DNA of 40,938 nucleotides, taken from contig QIKY01000222.1 in NCBI GenBank assembly GCA_003233175.1, positions 1-40,938 on the forward strand, read 5' to 3'. The translations under genes were made by a program, and so were the position numbers. Shown here one piece after another: positions 9,498 through 17,936 of the stretch (positions within the stretch are counted from its first letter, which is position 1; the number at the start of each line of letters is the position of its first letter). Below the pieces are notes generated by a model. It was not told where the DNA came from. It worked only from the letters and a program-made list of their open reading frames with translations, and ran no database searches. Source of the DNA: Planctomycetaceae bacterium. GTDB taxonomy: Bacteria > Planctomycetota > Planctomycetia > Pirellulales > Pirellulaceae.

Positions 9498-11429
9498 ATG
9501 TTCACCGATATCGGAAAACAATTGTCGTCCGTGGCGTCCGGGGGATTCTCGGTCTCGGCGTTGCTCTGCGCGGGTTTGGCGGTTTTGACGCTGGCGTTGT
9601 TGGTGCTGATGCGCACGCGTTGGGGCCAGGCCAACCCGCTTGCAAAGTGCATCGTGCTTTCGGTTTGGGCTCACTTTTTGTTGTTCGGCTATGCATGCGT
9701 CACTCAGTTGTTCGTCGAAGCGCCGCCGGCGAAACGCGGCAACACTTTCGAAGTTGCCTTTATTCAGGACGACGCGCGGCAGGATGAGCAGCCGAATTCT
9801 CCTGAAAAACAGCCGCCCTGGGAAAACTTGGCCGCCAACGAGTCGACGCCGCCAACGCCGGTTTCGCTCGACCGCGTGCGCGAGCCGGCGTCGGAAGCGC
9901 CGTTGCGAGACGCCGATTTCCAACCGCCCGAACTAGCCAGCACGCAACCCAACCTCTCGTTCGAACCTACGCCGCTGACGCCGAAAATACGCACTCCCCA
10001 ACCGCCGCCGCTCGCCGCGCCGCAAACGCCGCGCCGCGCCTCCAATCTCACACCCGCGCTGATGGCGCCCCGGGAGACACCCACCCAACGAACCGACTCC
10101 ATGGCGACACCCACTCCCGCGACGCTCGCCCGGCAAGACCAGCGGCCCCAGCCAAAACTCCTGCGCCGCTCGGACATCGATGAAATCGAGCAGGCGTTGC
10201 ACGACGTGCAAACCCTGGTTGAGGCGCCCCATGTGGAGCGAGAAGCCGACGCCATGCAAGGCTTGCAAGATCAACTCGCCGCTGCGGCGACAGCCCCAGT
10301 CGAGAATAAATTCGGTCCGATCAAAGCCGCGCCTCTCAGGCGGCTGGGCGATGGCGCCCTGATGCCCGAACTGTTTCAAGACCGCTTCCAACCGCAACGG
10401 CTGGCGTTGGTGCTGCGACAGGGTGGAAGCGAGCAAACCGAGGAAGCCGTTAGCGATGCTTTGCAGTGGCTGGCCGCCAATCAAGCCAACAACGGAGCCT
10501 GGCGGGCCGCCCATTTCGGCGCCGGGCGGGAAATGCGCGTCGACGGGCAAGATCGCGCCGCCGCCGGCGCAAGAGCCGATACCGGCATCACCGGCTTGGC
10601 TTTGTTGGCGTTTCTCGGCGCCGGGCACACCCAAATGGAAGGCGACTACCGGCAAACCGTCGAGCAAGGACTGAACTATCTGGCGTCCTCGCAACACGCC
10701 AATGGCAATCTGGCCGGCAACGCCTCGACCTTCGCCGCCATGTATTGCCACGCCATGGCCGCGCTGGCGATGAGCGAAGCCTTCGCGCTGACCGGCCAGG
10801 CAAGTTTGCGAGCGCCGCTGGAGCGGGCCTTGCAATTTTCGCTCCAGGCCCAAGATCCTCAAACCGGCGGTTGGCGTTACCGCCCCGGCGACGCCGGCGA
10901 CACCAGTCAATTCGGCTGGCAGGTGATGTTCCTCAAGAGCGTGCAGTTAGGCGGCTTCGAGACGCCCGCCGCCACACGCGCGGGAATGCGGCGTTTTCTG
11001 CAAAGCGTCTCTGGCGGAGAGGCCGGCGGACTGGCGAGTTATCGTCCTGGGCAGCCGACTTCGCCCACGATGACGGCCGAGGCGTTGGCCTGCCGATATT
11101 TTCTCGGCGAACAGATTCCCGCCGCCGCTTTGCGAGAATCGGCTGCTTTGCTGGTTGCGCAGTTGCCCAACCAAGACAAAGCCAATCTGTACTATTGGTA
11201 CTACGCCACGCTGGCCCTCTTCCACCACCAAGGCGCCGCCTGGCAAGAGTGGAATGCCGCGCTCCAGCCCCAATTGCTCGAACGCCAGCGGCGCGATGGC
11301 GACTTCGCCGGAAGCTGGGACGCCAACACTGTGTGGGGCGGATACGGCGGCCGCGTCTACAGCACCGCCATGGCCGCACTCTGCCTGGAAGTCTATTATC
11401 GATACTCGCCCGCTGGTTTGCGCCGCTAG
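9498..11429 (+). CDS. Membrane-anchored Pro-rich protein with alpha/alpha-toroid (prenyltransferase/squalene-cyclase-like repeat) domain
   Basis: A 643-residue protein at the place where an ExbB/ExbD operon would carry tonB or tolA. Two hydrophobic segments (about 18-38 and 50-72) are followed by a Pro/Thr/Ala-rich region (about 85-220, for example PLTPKIRTPQPPPLAAPQTP), reminiscent of the periplasm-spanning part of TonB. The C-terminal half (about 310-640) repeats motifs such as QANNGAW, QDPQTGGWRY and RRDGDFAGSW, which resemble the QW repeats of squalene cyclases and prenyltransferases. No cyclase DXDD acid motif was found, so catalysis is doubtful; a binding or force-transducing role with ExbB/ExbD is inferred from order alone. 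There is no clear ribosome-binding site; the ATG follows exbD by 11 bp. Confidence 0.85.
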   Translation: MFTDIGKQLSSVASGGFSVSALLCAGLAVLTLALLVLMRTRWGQANPLAKCIVLSVWAHFLLFGYACVTQLFVEAPPAKRGNTFEVAFIQDDARQDEQPNSPEKQPPWENLAANESTPPTPVSLDRVREPASEAPLRDADFQPPELASTQPNLSFEPTPLTPKIRTPQPPPLAAPQTPRRASNLTPALMAPRETPTQRTDSMATPTPATLARQDQRPQPKLLRRSDIDEIEQALHDVQTLVEAPHVEREADAMQGLQDQLAAAATAPVENKFGPIKAAPLRRLGDGALMPELFQDRFQPQRLALVLRQGGSEQTEEAVSDALQWLAANQANNGAWRAAHFGAGREMRVDGQDRAAAGARADTGITGLALLAFLGAGHTQMEGDYRQTVEQGLNYLASSQHANGNLAGNASTFAAMYCHAMAALAMSEAFALTGQASLRAPLERALQFSLQAQDPQTGGWRYRPGDAGDTSQFGWQVMFLKSVQLGGFETPAATRAGMRRFLQSVSGGEAGGLASYRPGQPTSPTMTAEALACRYFLGEQIPAAALRESAALLVAQLPNQDKANLYYWYYATLALFHHQGAAWQEWNAALQPQLLERQRRDGDFAGSWDANTVWGGYGGRVYSTAMAALCLEVYYRYSPAGLRR

Positions 11430-11466
11430 GCGACTGTCCCGAAATACGTTCCCGGTTGTCGTTCAA

Positions 11467-11499
11467 AAAAGCCCGGCATTTTGAAAATGCCGGGCTTTT
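11467..11499 (+). terminator. Strong hairpin ending the exb operon
   Basis: A perfect 16-bp stem, aaaagcccggcatttt paired with aaaatgccgggctttt, lies 37 bp after the last exb gene and ends in a run of T. It looks like a Rho-independent terminator. The same sequence recurs at 32471-32503, so it is also a dispersed repeat. Confidence 0.8.
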
Positions 11500-11675
11500 A
11501 GACTTTGCACGCCATACTTCGTACGGCTGGTAATGGCTCGTTGAACGGCAAGCCGAAGCGATAACATTTGACACCGATATTTCCCGCCGCCTACAATAAC
11601 TTAAGAGAGCCTTCGTATCGAGGTTCTTTCCCCCAGGCCAAACCCACAAGTCCTCCAACCCTGCGGAGGTGGCCA

Positions 11676-13103
11676 ATGCATGTTCTGGTAACAGGCGCAA
11701 CGGGCTACATTGGCGGTCGTCTGACGCCCCGACTGCTGCGCGCCGGACACACCGTTCGCGTATTGGCTCGCAATCCTCAACGCTTGGCGGGTCGACCGTG
11801 GGTTGGGCAGGTCGAAGTCGTTCAGGGCGACTTGCTGGATCGAAAATGTTTGGACGGCGTTTTCGACCAAATCGACGCTGTGTACTACCTGGTGCATTCG
11901 ATGACTTCAGGGCCCGACTTCGCCCGTCGCGATCGCCAAGCCGCCACGAACTTTGTCGACGCCGCAGCCGATGTGCGCCATGTGGTTTATTTGGGCGGCT
12001 TGCAACCGGTGGGCGCGAAGGTCTCTCGGCATCTTCGCAGCCGGGCTGAAATTGGCGCCATTCTCGCCGAGCACTTGCCCACGACGGAATTCCGCGCCGG
12101 GCCGATTATTGGGTCTGGCTCGGCGTCGTTTGAAATGTTGCGGTATCTCACTGAACGTTTGCCGGTGATGATCGCGCCGCACTGGGTGCGGAACCAAATA
12201 CAACCGATCGCCGTTCGCGATGTACTGGCCTATTTGGTTGGGGCGCTCGAGCGAGGGCCCAGCCGCGTGGTCGAGATCGGCTCCGATCGCCTCACCTACA
12301 TGGAAATGATGAAAGTCTATGCCCGGGTGAGAAATCTCCACCGGGCAATTCTCACGATTCCCGCGGTATTGCCGGCGCGGCTGGGCGCCCGCTTCATCTC
12401 GCTCGTGACTCCCATTCCCTACGCCCTGGCGCGACCGTTGGTGGAAGGCATGTCGCGGCCGCTGGGCGCCGACCAAGCCTGGGCAAGGCAACTCTTCCCA
12501 GAAATCTCGCCCATTTCGTATGAAAAGGCGGTGCGACTGGCGCTGTGCCGCATTCGAGAGCAAGCCGTGGAAACACGTTGGAGCGGCGCCCTAAACGATA
12601 TGCCGGCCTACGAATTTCAAGACCGGCAGGGACTCATTCGCGAAGTGCGCTCGTTGCACGTCGATGCGCCGCCGGAGGCTGTCTTTCGCGTCGTTACCGG
12701 ACTTGGCGGCGAACGCGGTTGGCTTACGTGGAATTGGGCCTGGCGCATTCGAGGCCAGATGGATCGACTCTTGGGAGGCCCCGGTTTGCGGCGCGGGCGG
12801 CGAGATCCAACGGAATTGCTGGCCGGAGAAACCGTCGATTTTTGGCGCGTGGAGCGCATCGAACGGCCAAATATTCTAAGACTTCGCGCCGAGGCGAAGC
12901 TGCCCGGAAAAGCCTGGCTGCAATGGGAATCCACTTCTGAAGAGGGCGGAACGCGTTTGATCCAGACCGCATCCTTCGTGCCCACCGGGCTCTCGGGCGC
13001 CCTGTATTGGTACATGCTCTATCCGTTCCACAAACTGATTTTCACCGACATGATCGAAGCCATCGGCCGTAATGCCATGCAAGGCATCCCGCAGAGCCGG
13101 TGA
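11676..13103 (+). CDS. NAD(P)-binding protein with C-terminal DUF2867 domain
   Basis: A 475-residue protein of the YbjT-like atypical short-chain dehydrogenase group. The ATG at 11676 has an ideal GGAGGT six bases upstream, and the protein begins directly with the Rossmann motif VTGATGYIGGRL (residues 5-16). The N-terminal part continues through VVQGDLLD and YYLVHSM, typical of NmrA/NAD(P)H-binding proteins. The last third (about 335-470, ending near YPFHKLIFTDMIEAIGRNA) matches the DUF2867 partner domain. Substrate unknown; redox sensing or quinone-related roles are known for relatives. It is monocistronic and follows the exb terminator. Confidence 0.9.
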   Translation: MHVLVTGATGYIGGRLTPRLLRAGHTVRVLARNPQRLAGRPWVGQVEVVQGDLLDRKCLDGVFDQIDAVYYLVHSMTSGPDFARRDRQAATNFVDAAADVRHVVYLGGLQPVGAKVSRHLRSRAEIGAILAEHLPTTEFRAGPIIGSGSASFEMLRYLTERLPVMIAPHWVRNQIQPIAVRDVLAYLVGALERGPSRVVEIGSDRLTYMEMMKVYARVRNLHRAILTIPAVLPARLGARFISLVTPIPYALARPLVEGMSRPLGADQAWARQLFPEISPISYEKAVRLALCRIREQAVETRWSGALNDMPAYEFQDRQGLIREVRSLHVDAPPEAVFRVVTGLGGERGWLTWNWAWRIRGQMDRLLGGPGLRRGRRDPTELLAGETVDFWRVERIERPNILRLRAEAKLPGKAWLQWESTSEEGGTRLIQTASFVPTGLSGALYWYMLYPFHKLIFTDMIEAIGRNAMQGIPQSR

Positions 13104-13123
13104 TTTTTTTCGAGCGCCGTAGG

Positions 13124-13141
13124 GTGGTTGCTTGCAACCAC
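13124..13141. repeat. GTGGTTGC palindromic repeat, copy 1
   Basis: gtggttgcttgcaaccac is a palindrome just downstream of the DUF2867 gene. The following cgctaccattc is also shared in near-identical form with the copy at 15902-15919. It is preceded by a T run (13102-13110) and lies in a convergent gap, so it may help terminate transcription. Confidence 0.7.
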
Positions 13142-13149
13142 GCTACCAT

Positions 13150-14241
13150 TCATTCAGGCAGACGCCGAACCGATCCTGGAACGATCGGCCGCCCTTGTTC
13201 GGCGCTGGCCACGGCGGCAAAACACAACTCCAAGCTGCGCAGGTTTTCCGCCGCATTGGCGGTGGGCGAAACACCGCTTTCAATGGCACAGAGCAAATCG
13301 CCCATGGCGCCGTGAAAGCCGTCTGAAAACCACTTGCCCTTTAATTGCGGCTCGAATTCGCCGTCGGCGGTCGTGATCACCAACCGCTGTTCGGAATTTC
13401 CGGGGCCGCTGCTGCGAATCGAACCGAGAGAACCCGCCAGCATGGAGCGATCTTGCCGGCCAATGGGCGTGTGTGCATCGAAGGCCAGCGTGGCTTGGGC
13501 ATGCTCGAATTCGATCAGCGCTTGCCCCAGCAGCGCCGGGGCGATGGTTTGCGTGGGCGTGCGGGCGGTCGAGGCGAACACCCGTTTCGCACGCTGCGGC
13601 GCAAGCAGGCAAACGACCATGTCGAACCAGTGAATCGCATAGTCGTAGAGAATCAGATGTTTGACTTTTTCAAACGGCGTGCCGGCCACCCAGGAATGAT
13701 CCCAATGGACGGAAAGATGTACGCCGGTCAAATCGCCGAGCAGTCCGGCTTGAACCGCCTGCCGCATGTAACTGAAGTGCGGCGCCCAGCGGCCGTTTTG
13801 ATTCACCGCCAGCAACACGCCGTGCGAGTCGGCCAGATCGACCAGCCTCTGACCAAGTTCGAGGTCGAGCACGAACGGCTTTTGGCTGAGCACGTGCTTG
13901 CCGGCGAGGATCGCGGCCTCGATAATCGGCGCTCGCTGTAACGGATGCGTGGTGATATCAACCACTTCAATATCTTTGCGCCGCAACACATCTTGATAAT
14001 CGGCGTAGATATCGGCCTGGGGAAAAAACTCGGCCTGATGCGACTTGGCCCGCCGAAGGTCTATATCGCAGAGCGCGGCCACGTGGTATTTCGCCGCCCG
14101 ATAGGCGGTCAAATGATGTTTGACGATGCCGCCGCAACCAATCACGCCGATCTTGGGACGGTGCCGCGCCGGATCGTGAGGTTGGTAGTCGAGTTGCAGC
14201 GCGCGAGGGATTTTTTTGGGCATAACCGGTTCGTTGGGCAT
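13150..14241 (-). CDS. Gfo/Idh/MocA-family oxidoreductase
   Basis: A 363-residue NAD(P)-dependent oxidoreductase. The Rossmann motif IGVIGCGGIVKHH is at residues 31-43, and GKHVLSQKPF corresponds to the family's EKP motif, with Gln replacing Glu. The C-terminal half shows the alpha/beta sheet domain that shapes the substrate site. The start is uncertain: the ATG at 14241 is used here, but an in-frame TTG at 14259 overlaps the sulfatase stop codon and would suit translational coupling, and another ATG lies at 14223. It is directly downstream of the sulfatase on the same strand, so joint use in breaking down sulfated sugars is plausible. Confidence 0.9.
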   Translation of the reverse strand: MPNEPVMPKKIPRALQLDYQPHDPARHRPKIGVIGCGGIVKHHLTAYRAAKYHVAALCDIDLRRAKSHQAEFFPQADIYADYQDVLRRKDIEVVDITTHPLQRAPIIEAAILAGKHVLSQKPFVLDLELGQRLVDLADSHGVLLAVNQNGRWAPHFSYMRQAVQAGLLGDLTGVHLSVHWDHSWVAGTPFEKVKHLILYDYAIHWFDMVVCLLAPQRAKRVFASTARTPTQTIAPALLGQALIEFEHAQATLAFDAHTPIGRQDRSMLAGSLGSIRSSGPGNSEQRLVITTADGEFEPQLKGKWFSDGFHGAMGDLLCAIESGVSPTANAAENLRSLELCFAAVASAEQGRPIVPGSVRRLPE

Positions 14242-14255
14242 TACGAAACAAGCAC

Positions 14256-15743
14256 TCAATCGAACAGGCGTTGGTCGGCTTTGGTCATTCTTCCCGCCGG
14301 GCGAATGCCTTTACCGCGTCGTTTGGTGAGACGGTCGCCTAGGTCGGCGCGCGCTATCTCGGCCTGTTGTTGCAAACGTTTGACGATCTGGGGATGTTGG
14401 TCGGCGACGTTCGTCGTTTCACCGCGATCATGCTTCAAATCGAACAATTCCAAACCGATTTTTGCCTGCGAATAGGAGTTCGGAATGCCGCCCGTGCCGC
14501 CGGGCTTGCCGGCCATGGTTCGGTACGAATGCGGGAAGTGAAGTTTCCAGCGGCGATCGCGCACGGCTTGCAGTTGGCCGCCGGCGTAGTAGCAATAAAA
14601 AGCTTCGTGGGGCGACGTGGCGCCGGCTTGGCCGAACATCAGGGGGCGAATATCTTGGCCATCGATTTTGTGTTGCGGCAGTTCGGCGCCGACCAGTTTG
14701 GCCACCGTCGGCAGGAGGTCGATGGTGGAGGCCAGTTCGTCGGTCGTGCTGCCGGCGGGAATTCTTCCAGGCCAACGCATGATGGTCGGTTCGCGAATCC
14801 CGCCTTCAAATTCCGTGCCCTTGCCTTCACGGAAAGGACCCGCCGAACCGGCGTGGTCGCCGTAGCTCAGCCAGGGGCCGTTGTCGGCGGTGAAAATTAC
14901 GAGCGTGTTGTCGTCGAGGCCCGCTTTCTTGATGGCGCCGAGAATCTGGCCCACCGACCAATCGACCTCCATCACGACATCGCCAAACAGGCCACGTTTG
15001 CTCTTACCCTTGAACTTCTCCGAAACAAACAACGGCACATGCACCATGCTGTGCGGAACGTACAGAAAAAAGGGCCGATCTTGGTTGCGTGCGATAAAGT
15101 CGACCGCGTGCTCCGTGTACCAGGTGGTCAGATGCGTTTGTGCTTCGCCATCCACCTTCGGGTTGACGATTTTATTGCCCTCGATCAACGGCAAATCGGG
15201 GAAGCCGCGTTTGCGCTTCGCCGCCGCCGCCGGCAGGTTGACATAAGCCGGATGCAGCGGCCACATGTCGTTGGAGTAGGGCAGGCCGAAGTATTCGTCG
15301 AAACCATGCGCCAGCGGAAGGAACTTAGGATGGTGCCCCAAATGCCACTTGCCGAAACAGGCGGTGGCGTATCCTTTTTGCTTGCAGATTTCGGCCAGCG
15401 TGACTTCATTCGCATTGATGCCGATATTCGACTTCGGCCCCAACGCCCCGGAAATTCCCACCCGACGATGGTAACAGCCGGTCATCAAAGCCGACCGAGA
15501 AGCCGAACACACGGCGCTCGACACGATGAAGTCGGTAAACTTCATGCCTTCGCTGGCCATGCGGTCGAGATGCGGCGTTTCGATGCCCTCCACGCCGAAC
15601 GGTCCAATATCGGCGTAGCCCATGTCGTCGATAAAGATCACCACCACATTGGGCGGACGTTTGTGCCCAGCCGCCAAACTGGAGCCAACCAACAAGCAAC
15701 CGGGCAATAACAGGCCGGCAAGTAGCAAAACGCAACGTTTCAT
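14256..15743 (-). CDS. Secreted sulfatase (arylsulfatase A-like)
   Basis: A 495-residue sulfatase with an N-terminal signal peptide (hydrophobic run 4-24). The start at 15743 is chosen because it sets the signal at the front. [16 protein letters not shown] (32-47) supplies metal-binding aspartates. The modification motif is C79-S-A-S-R83 followed by SALMTG, so the cysteine should become formylglycine; Ala stands where Pro is most usual, a variant common in planctomycete sulfatases. Later motifs GKWHLGH and [15 protein letters not shown] also fit the family. It likely removes sulfate esters from polysaccharides outside the cytoplasm. Its stop codon lies at the possible start of the downstream oxidoreductase gene. 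Confidence 0.95.
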   Translation of the reverse strand: MKRCVLLLAGLLLPGCLLVGSSLAAGHKRPPNVVVIFIDDMGYADIGPFGVEGIETPHLDRMASEGMKFTDFIVSSAVCSASRSALMTGCYHRRVGISGALGPKSNIGINANEVTLAEICKQKGYATACFGKWHLGHHPKFLPLAHGFDEYFGLPYSNDMWPLHPAYVNLPAAAAKRKRGFPDLPLIEGNKIVNPKVDGEAQTHLTTWYTEHAVDFIARNQDRPFFLYVPHSMVHVPLFVSEKFKGKSKRGLFGDVVMEVDWSVGQILGAIKKAGLDDNTLVIFTADNGPWLSYGDHAGSAGPFREGKGTEFEGGIREPTIMRWPGRIPAGSTTDELASTIDLLPTVAKLVGAELPQHKIDGQDIRPLMFGQAGATSPHEAFYCYYAGGQLQAVRDRRWKLHFPHSYRTMAGKPGGTGGIPNSYSQAKIGLELFDLKHDRGETTNVADQHPQIVKRLQQQAEIARADLGDRLTKRRGKGIRPAGRMTKADQRLFD

Positions 15744-15851
15744 GGCATCGACTCGTGCAGCAGGGAAACATGCAGTAACCGAGAGACGCCTGTATTCTAG
15801 TCTGCCGGAAGCACGCAGGATAGTCGCACGGCGCGATCCCAGCGGCGTGGC

Positions 15852-15919
15852 GTGGTTGCCGGCAACCGCCAAATCCAGCAGACCGCCTTGCGATGCAATG
15901 GGTGGTTGTCGGCAACCAC
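15852..15919. repeat. GTGGTTGC palindromic repeat, copies 2 and 3
   Basis: gtggttgccggcaaccgc at 15852-15869 and gtggttgtcggcaaccac at 15902-15919 are two direct copies of the palindrome also seen at 13124-13141. The last one is again followed by cgcctccattc, so the unit is longer than the palindrome itself. Confidence 0.7.
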
Positions 15920-16063
15920 GCCTCCATTCTCCGACCGCGAGTGAACCGGAACCGGCGGTTATGGCGCCGAGCGAAAGGGCCGAGGCGTCGCGACCGCCGA
16001 CGACATCTTGCTTGCCGTTAAACGAAGAACGCGACATGTTCAACCGCGAGCGGCACAGCTCGA

Positions 16064-16095
16064 AAAAGCTGGCATTTTCAAAATGCCGAGCTTTT
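16064..16095 (-). terminator. Hairpin downstream of lepB (GCCCGG family)
   Basis: aaaagctggcatttt pairs with aaaatgccgagctttt with a one-base bulge. On the minus strand it follows lepB by about 56 bp and ends in a T run, so it may terminate the lepA-lepB transcript. It is a diverged member of the hairpin family seen at 11467 and 32471. Confidence 0.6.
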
Positions 16096-16150
16096 AATTC
16101 GGTAGGTAAATTCAGGACGGTTGCTGAGCCGCTTGTTCCTGGTTCGACGG

Positions 16151-17524
16151 CTATTGCGGCGCCAGATGCACTTGGCCGACGATTTGCTGGCGGTGAATCG
16201 GACCGACGTTCGGCTGGCGGCTGTCGATCGAAAGTGGCGGGTTGTCGCCCAGAACGAAGAAAACGTCGGCGGACAGCGGCTCTTTTGTTGACCAATCTCG
16301 TCCCAGACGCAGCGGGTCAAGATAGTAAACATCGCGCAGGATGCGCCGCCGCCCGACGACCAACGCCACGCCCCGGGCGCCAATCTGGAATGGCTCCGCC
16401 GCGAGCAACTTCGACTGCAAAGACTTTGGCGCCTGCGAAGAATTTGGCAACTCGGGCGAACATTGCAGCACGCCATCCAGCGCCAATACCGCTTGGCGGT
16501 CGAGCACGCCAAACGTAAAAACGTGCTTGCCGACGAGCGAACCGGGCGGCAGCCGAAACGTATGGAACGGATTGTTATCGACCAGCAGTGTTACTTGTCC
16601 GGCCGGCGCGCTGATTTTGCAAGTCAGCGGCGGGTTGACGGTTCGTAATTCCAACGCAATTTCCCCTTCGCCTTGCACCGTGAGTTCACACTCCAAGACG
16701 ACATCGGTCACCGCTTGAAGCTGCCGCGCAGGGCCGACGTTGTAGGCGAAGCCGTCCAAGATGGCCGCCTCCTTGGTTCGCAGTTGCGGGATTTCAGAAC
16801 ATAGCCAATGGTGATAGACCAGCCAATGGAATTCGCGCGCGTTTTCCGCGTCGGTCGGCGGCGCGTATTGGTAACGACCACGCTCGAAACGCCAAGAGGG
16901 GTCGTCGTTCCGGGGCCCGTCGTTCCGGGGCCGCCAACGCAACGGGAGCGGCGGTTTGTTCGCGGGATGTAATTGTGGCGAAAAACGGCTGTCGTGAACG
17001 AGAACCGCCTGACGTTGGAATAATTGCCAGGGCTTTTTCCAGATCGCGCCGTCGATGTAAAGATCGCCGCCTTGAATCGAAACCTGTTCGCCCGGCAAAC
17101 CCACAATTCGTTTGACGGCCCATGGCGTCGCCTTTTTTTGAGCCGCCTTGCGAAATGCGACCATATCGCCCCGCTGCGGCCGGCGGTTCTTATACGACCC
17201 AGAGTGCAAGTCGACCTGCTGCCCGCGTTGCACGCCGGCGTCTTGCAAATCGTTTTGGGCGTAACCACAATTCGGGCAGACAAAGCGCTCGCGATCGGGC
17301 GCGATATCCTGCCCGACGCGCCATGTGAATCCGCAATCGCGGCAGATGTTTTGCCAATGGGGGCCATAAAGCGTGGGGGCCATTGAACCGCTGGCGATGC
17401 GCGCCGTGCGGTGTCTCTCGCCGCCCAACCAGAAAGCCGTTGCCAAACCAACCGCCATGCCAAACAACACGCCCATGAGAAACAGGCGGCGACGTTTGGC
17501 GTTCAAGGCGGCTTGAGTGCTCAT
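16151..17524 (-). CDS. lepB: Signal peptidase I with zinc-ribbon and long inserts
   Basis: A 457-residue S26 signal peptidase, much longer than the usual 200-320. One membrane anchor (about 13-33) precedes the catalytic SGSMAPT (Ser47). The general-base lysine is Lys138 in [11 protein letters not shown]. The C-terminal box reads [13 protein letters not shown] followed by GPI, as expected. Between Ser and Lys boxes sit two Cys pairs, CRDC (61-64) and CPNC (83-86), that look like a zinc ribbon. A further insert of about 200 residues lies between the Lys box and the C-terminal box; its beta-rich look suggests a sandwich domain. The ATG at 17524 is preferred to a TTG at 17551 because AGG lies just ahead. 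It follows lepA as in many bacteria. Confidence 0.92.
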   Translation of the reverse strand: MSTQAALNAKRRRLFLMGVLFGMAVGLATAFWLGGERHRTARIASGSMAPTLYGPHWQNICRDCGFTWRVGQDIAPDRERFVCPNCGYAQNDLQDAGVQRGQQVDLHSGSYKNRRPQRGDMVAFRKAAQKKATPWAVKRIVGLPGEQVSIQGGDLYIDGAIWKKPWQLFQRQAVLVHDSRFSPQLHPANKPPLPLRWRPRNDGPRNDDPSWRFERGRYQYAPPTDAENAREFHWLVYHHWLCSEIPQLRTKEAAILDGFAYNVGPARQLQAVTDVVLECELTVQGEGEIALELRTVNPPLTCKISAPAGQVTLLVDNNPFHTFRLPPGSLVGKHVFTFGVLDRQAVLALDGVLQCSPELPNSSQAPKSLQSKLLAAEPFQIGARGVALVVGRRRILRDVYYLDPLRLGRDWSTKEPLSADVFFVLGDNPPLSIDSRQPNVGPIHRQQIVGQVHLAPQ

Positions 17525-17630
17525 CGGCCTGTCACTTATTTGGTTCTTCAAGAATTTTAGTGGCTGATGCCAGTTCGATTCGCTTGGAGGACGCGGGTTT
17601 GGTCCGTTCCCGCCAAGCCGGAGGCTTGCC

Positions 17631-17912
17631 AGCCATTAGCCGGTGGTCGAGCGCAGCGAGCACCACCGGTGGGCCAGCGCAACGAACGATGCATCCCGGC
17701 GGGATGCCAGACGCAGCGGCCCGAGAAACGCCTCGAAGCAACGCTGTCCTTGTCGTCCTTCCCGCGCAGGCGGGAATCCAGTGGTGTGCGTGACCCGCTG
17801 GATTCCCGCCTGCGCGGGAAGGACGGTGCGCTGGCATCCCGCCGGGATGCGAAATGTCGGCGACCTCGATCCTCCGGTGGTGTTCGCTGCGCTCGACCAC
17901 CGGCTAATGGCT
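17631..17912. repeat. 282-bp nested foldback element between lepA and lepB
   Basis: Three pairs of inverted arms are nested. Outer: 17631-17669 with 17874-17912 (38 of 39 match, containing agccattagccggtggtcga). Middle: 17691-17710 with 17831-17850 (20 of 20, gcatcccggcgggatgccag). Inner: 17754-17781 with 17798-17825 (28 of 28, containing cccgcgcaggcgggaatcca). The centre is 16 bases. It has no coding capacity and fills most of the gap between lepA and lepB. Confidence 0.9.
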
Positions 17913-17936
17913 ATTATCCTTCCAGGATATAAGGTT

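Larger units (their letters stand above)
15744..16150. other. Intergenic region with palindromic repeats
   Basis: The 407 bases between lepB and the sulfatase gene hold two GTGGTTG palindromes (15852-15869 and 15902-15919) and a copy of the GCCCGG-type hairpin (16064-16095). No gene was found. The sulfatase promoter should lie in the left part. Confidence 0.6.

Noticed and set aside
9498-11429. A true squalene-hopene cyclase
   Set aside because: The QW-like repeats are present but the catalytic DXDD motif is not seen, and the membrane anchor plus Pro-rich region do not fit a cyclase.
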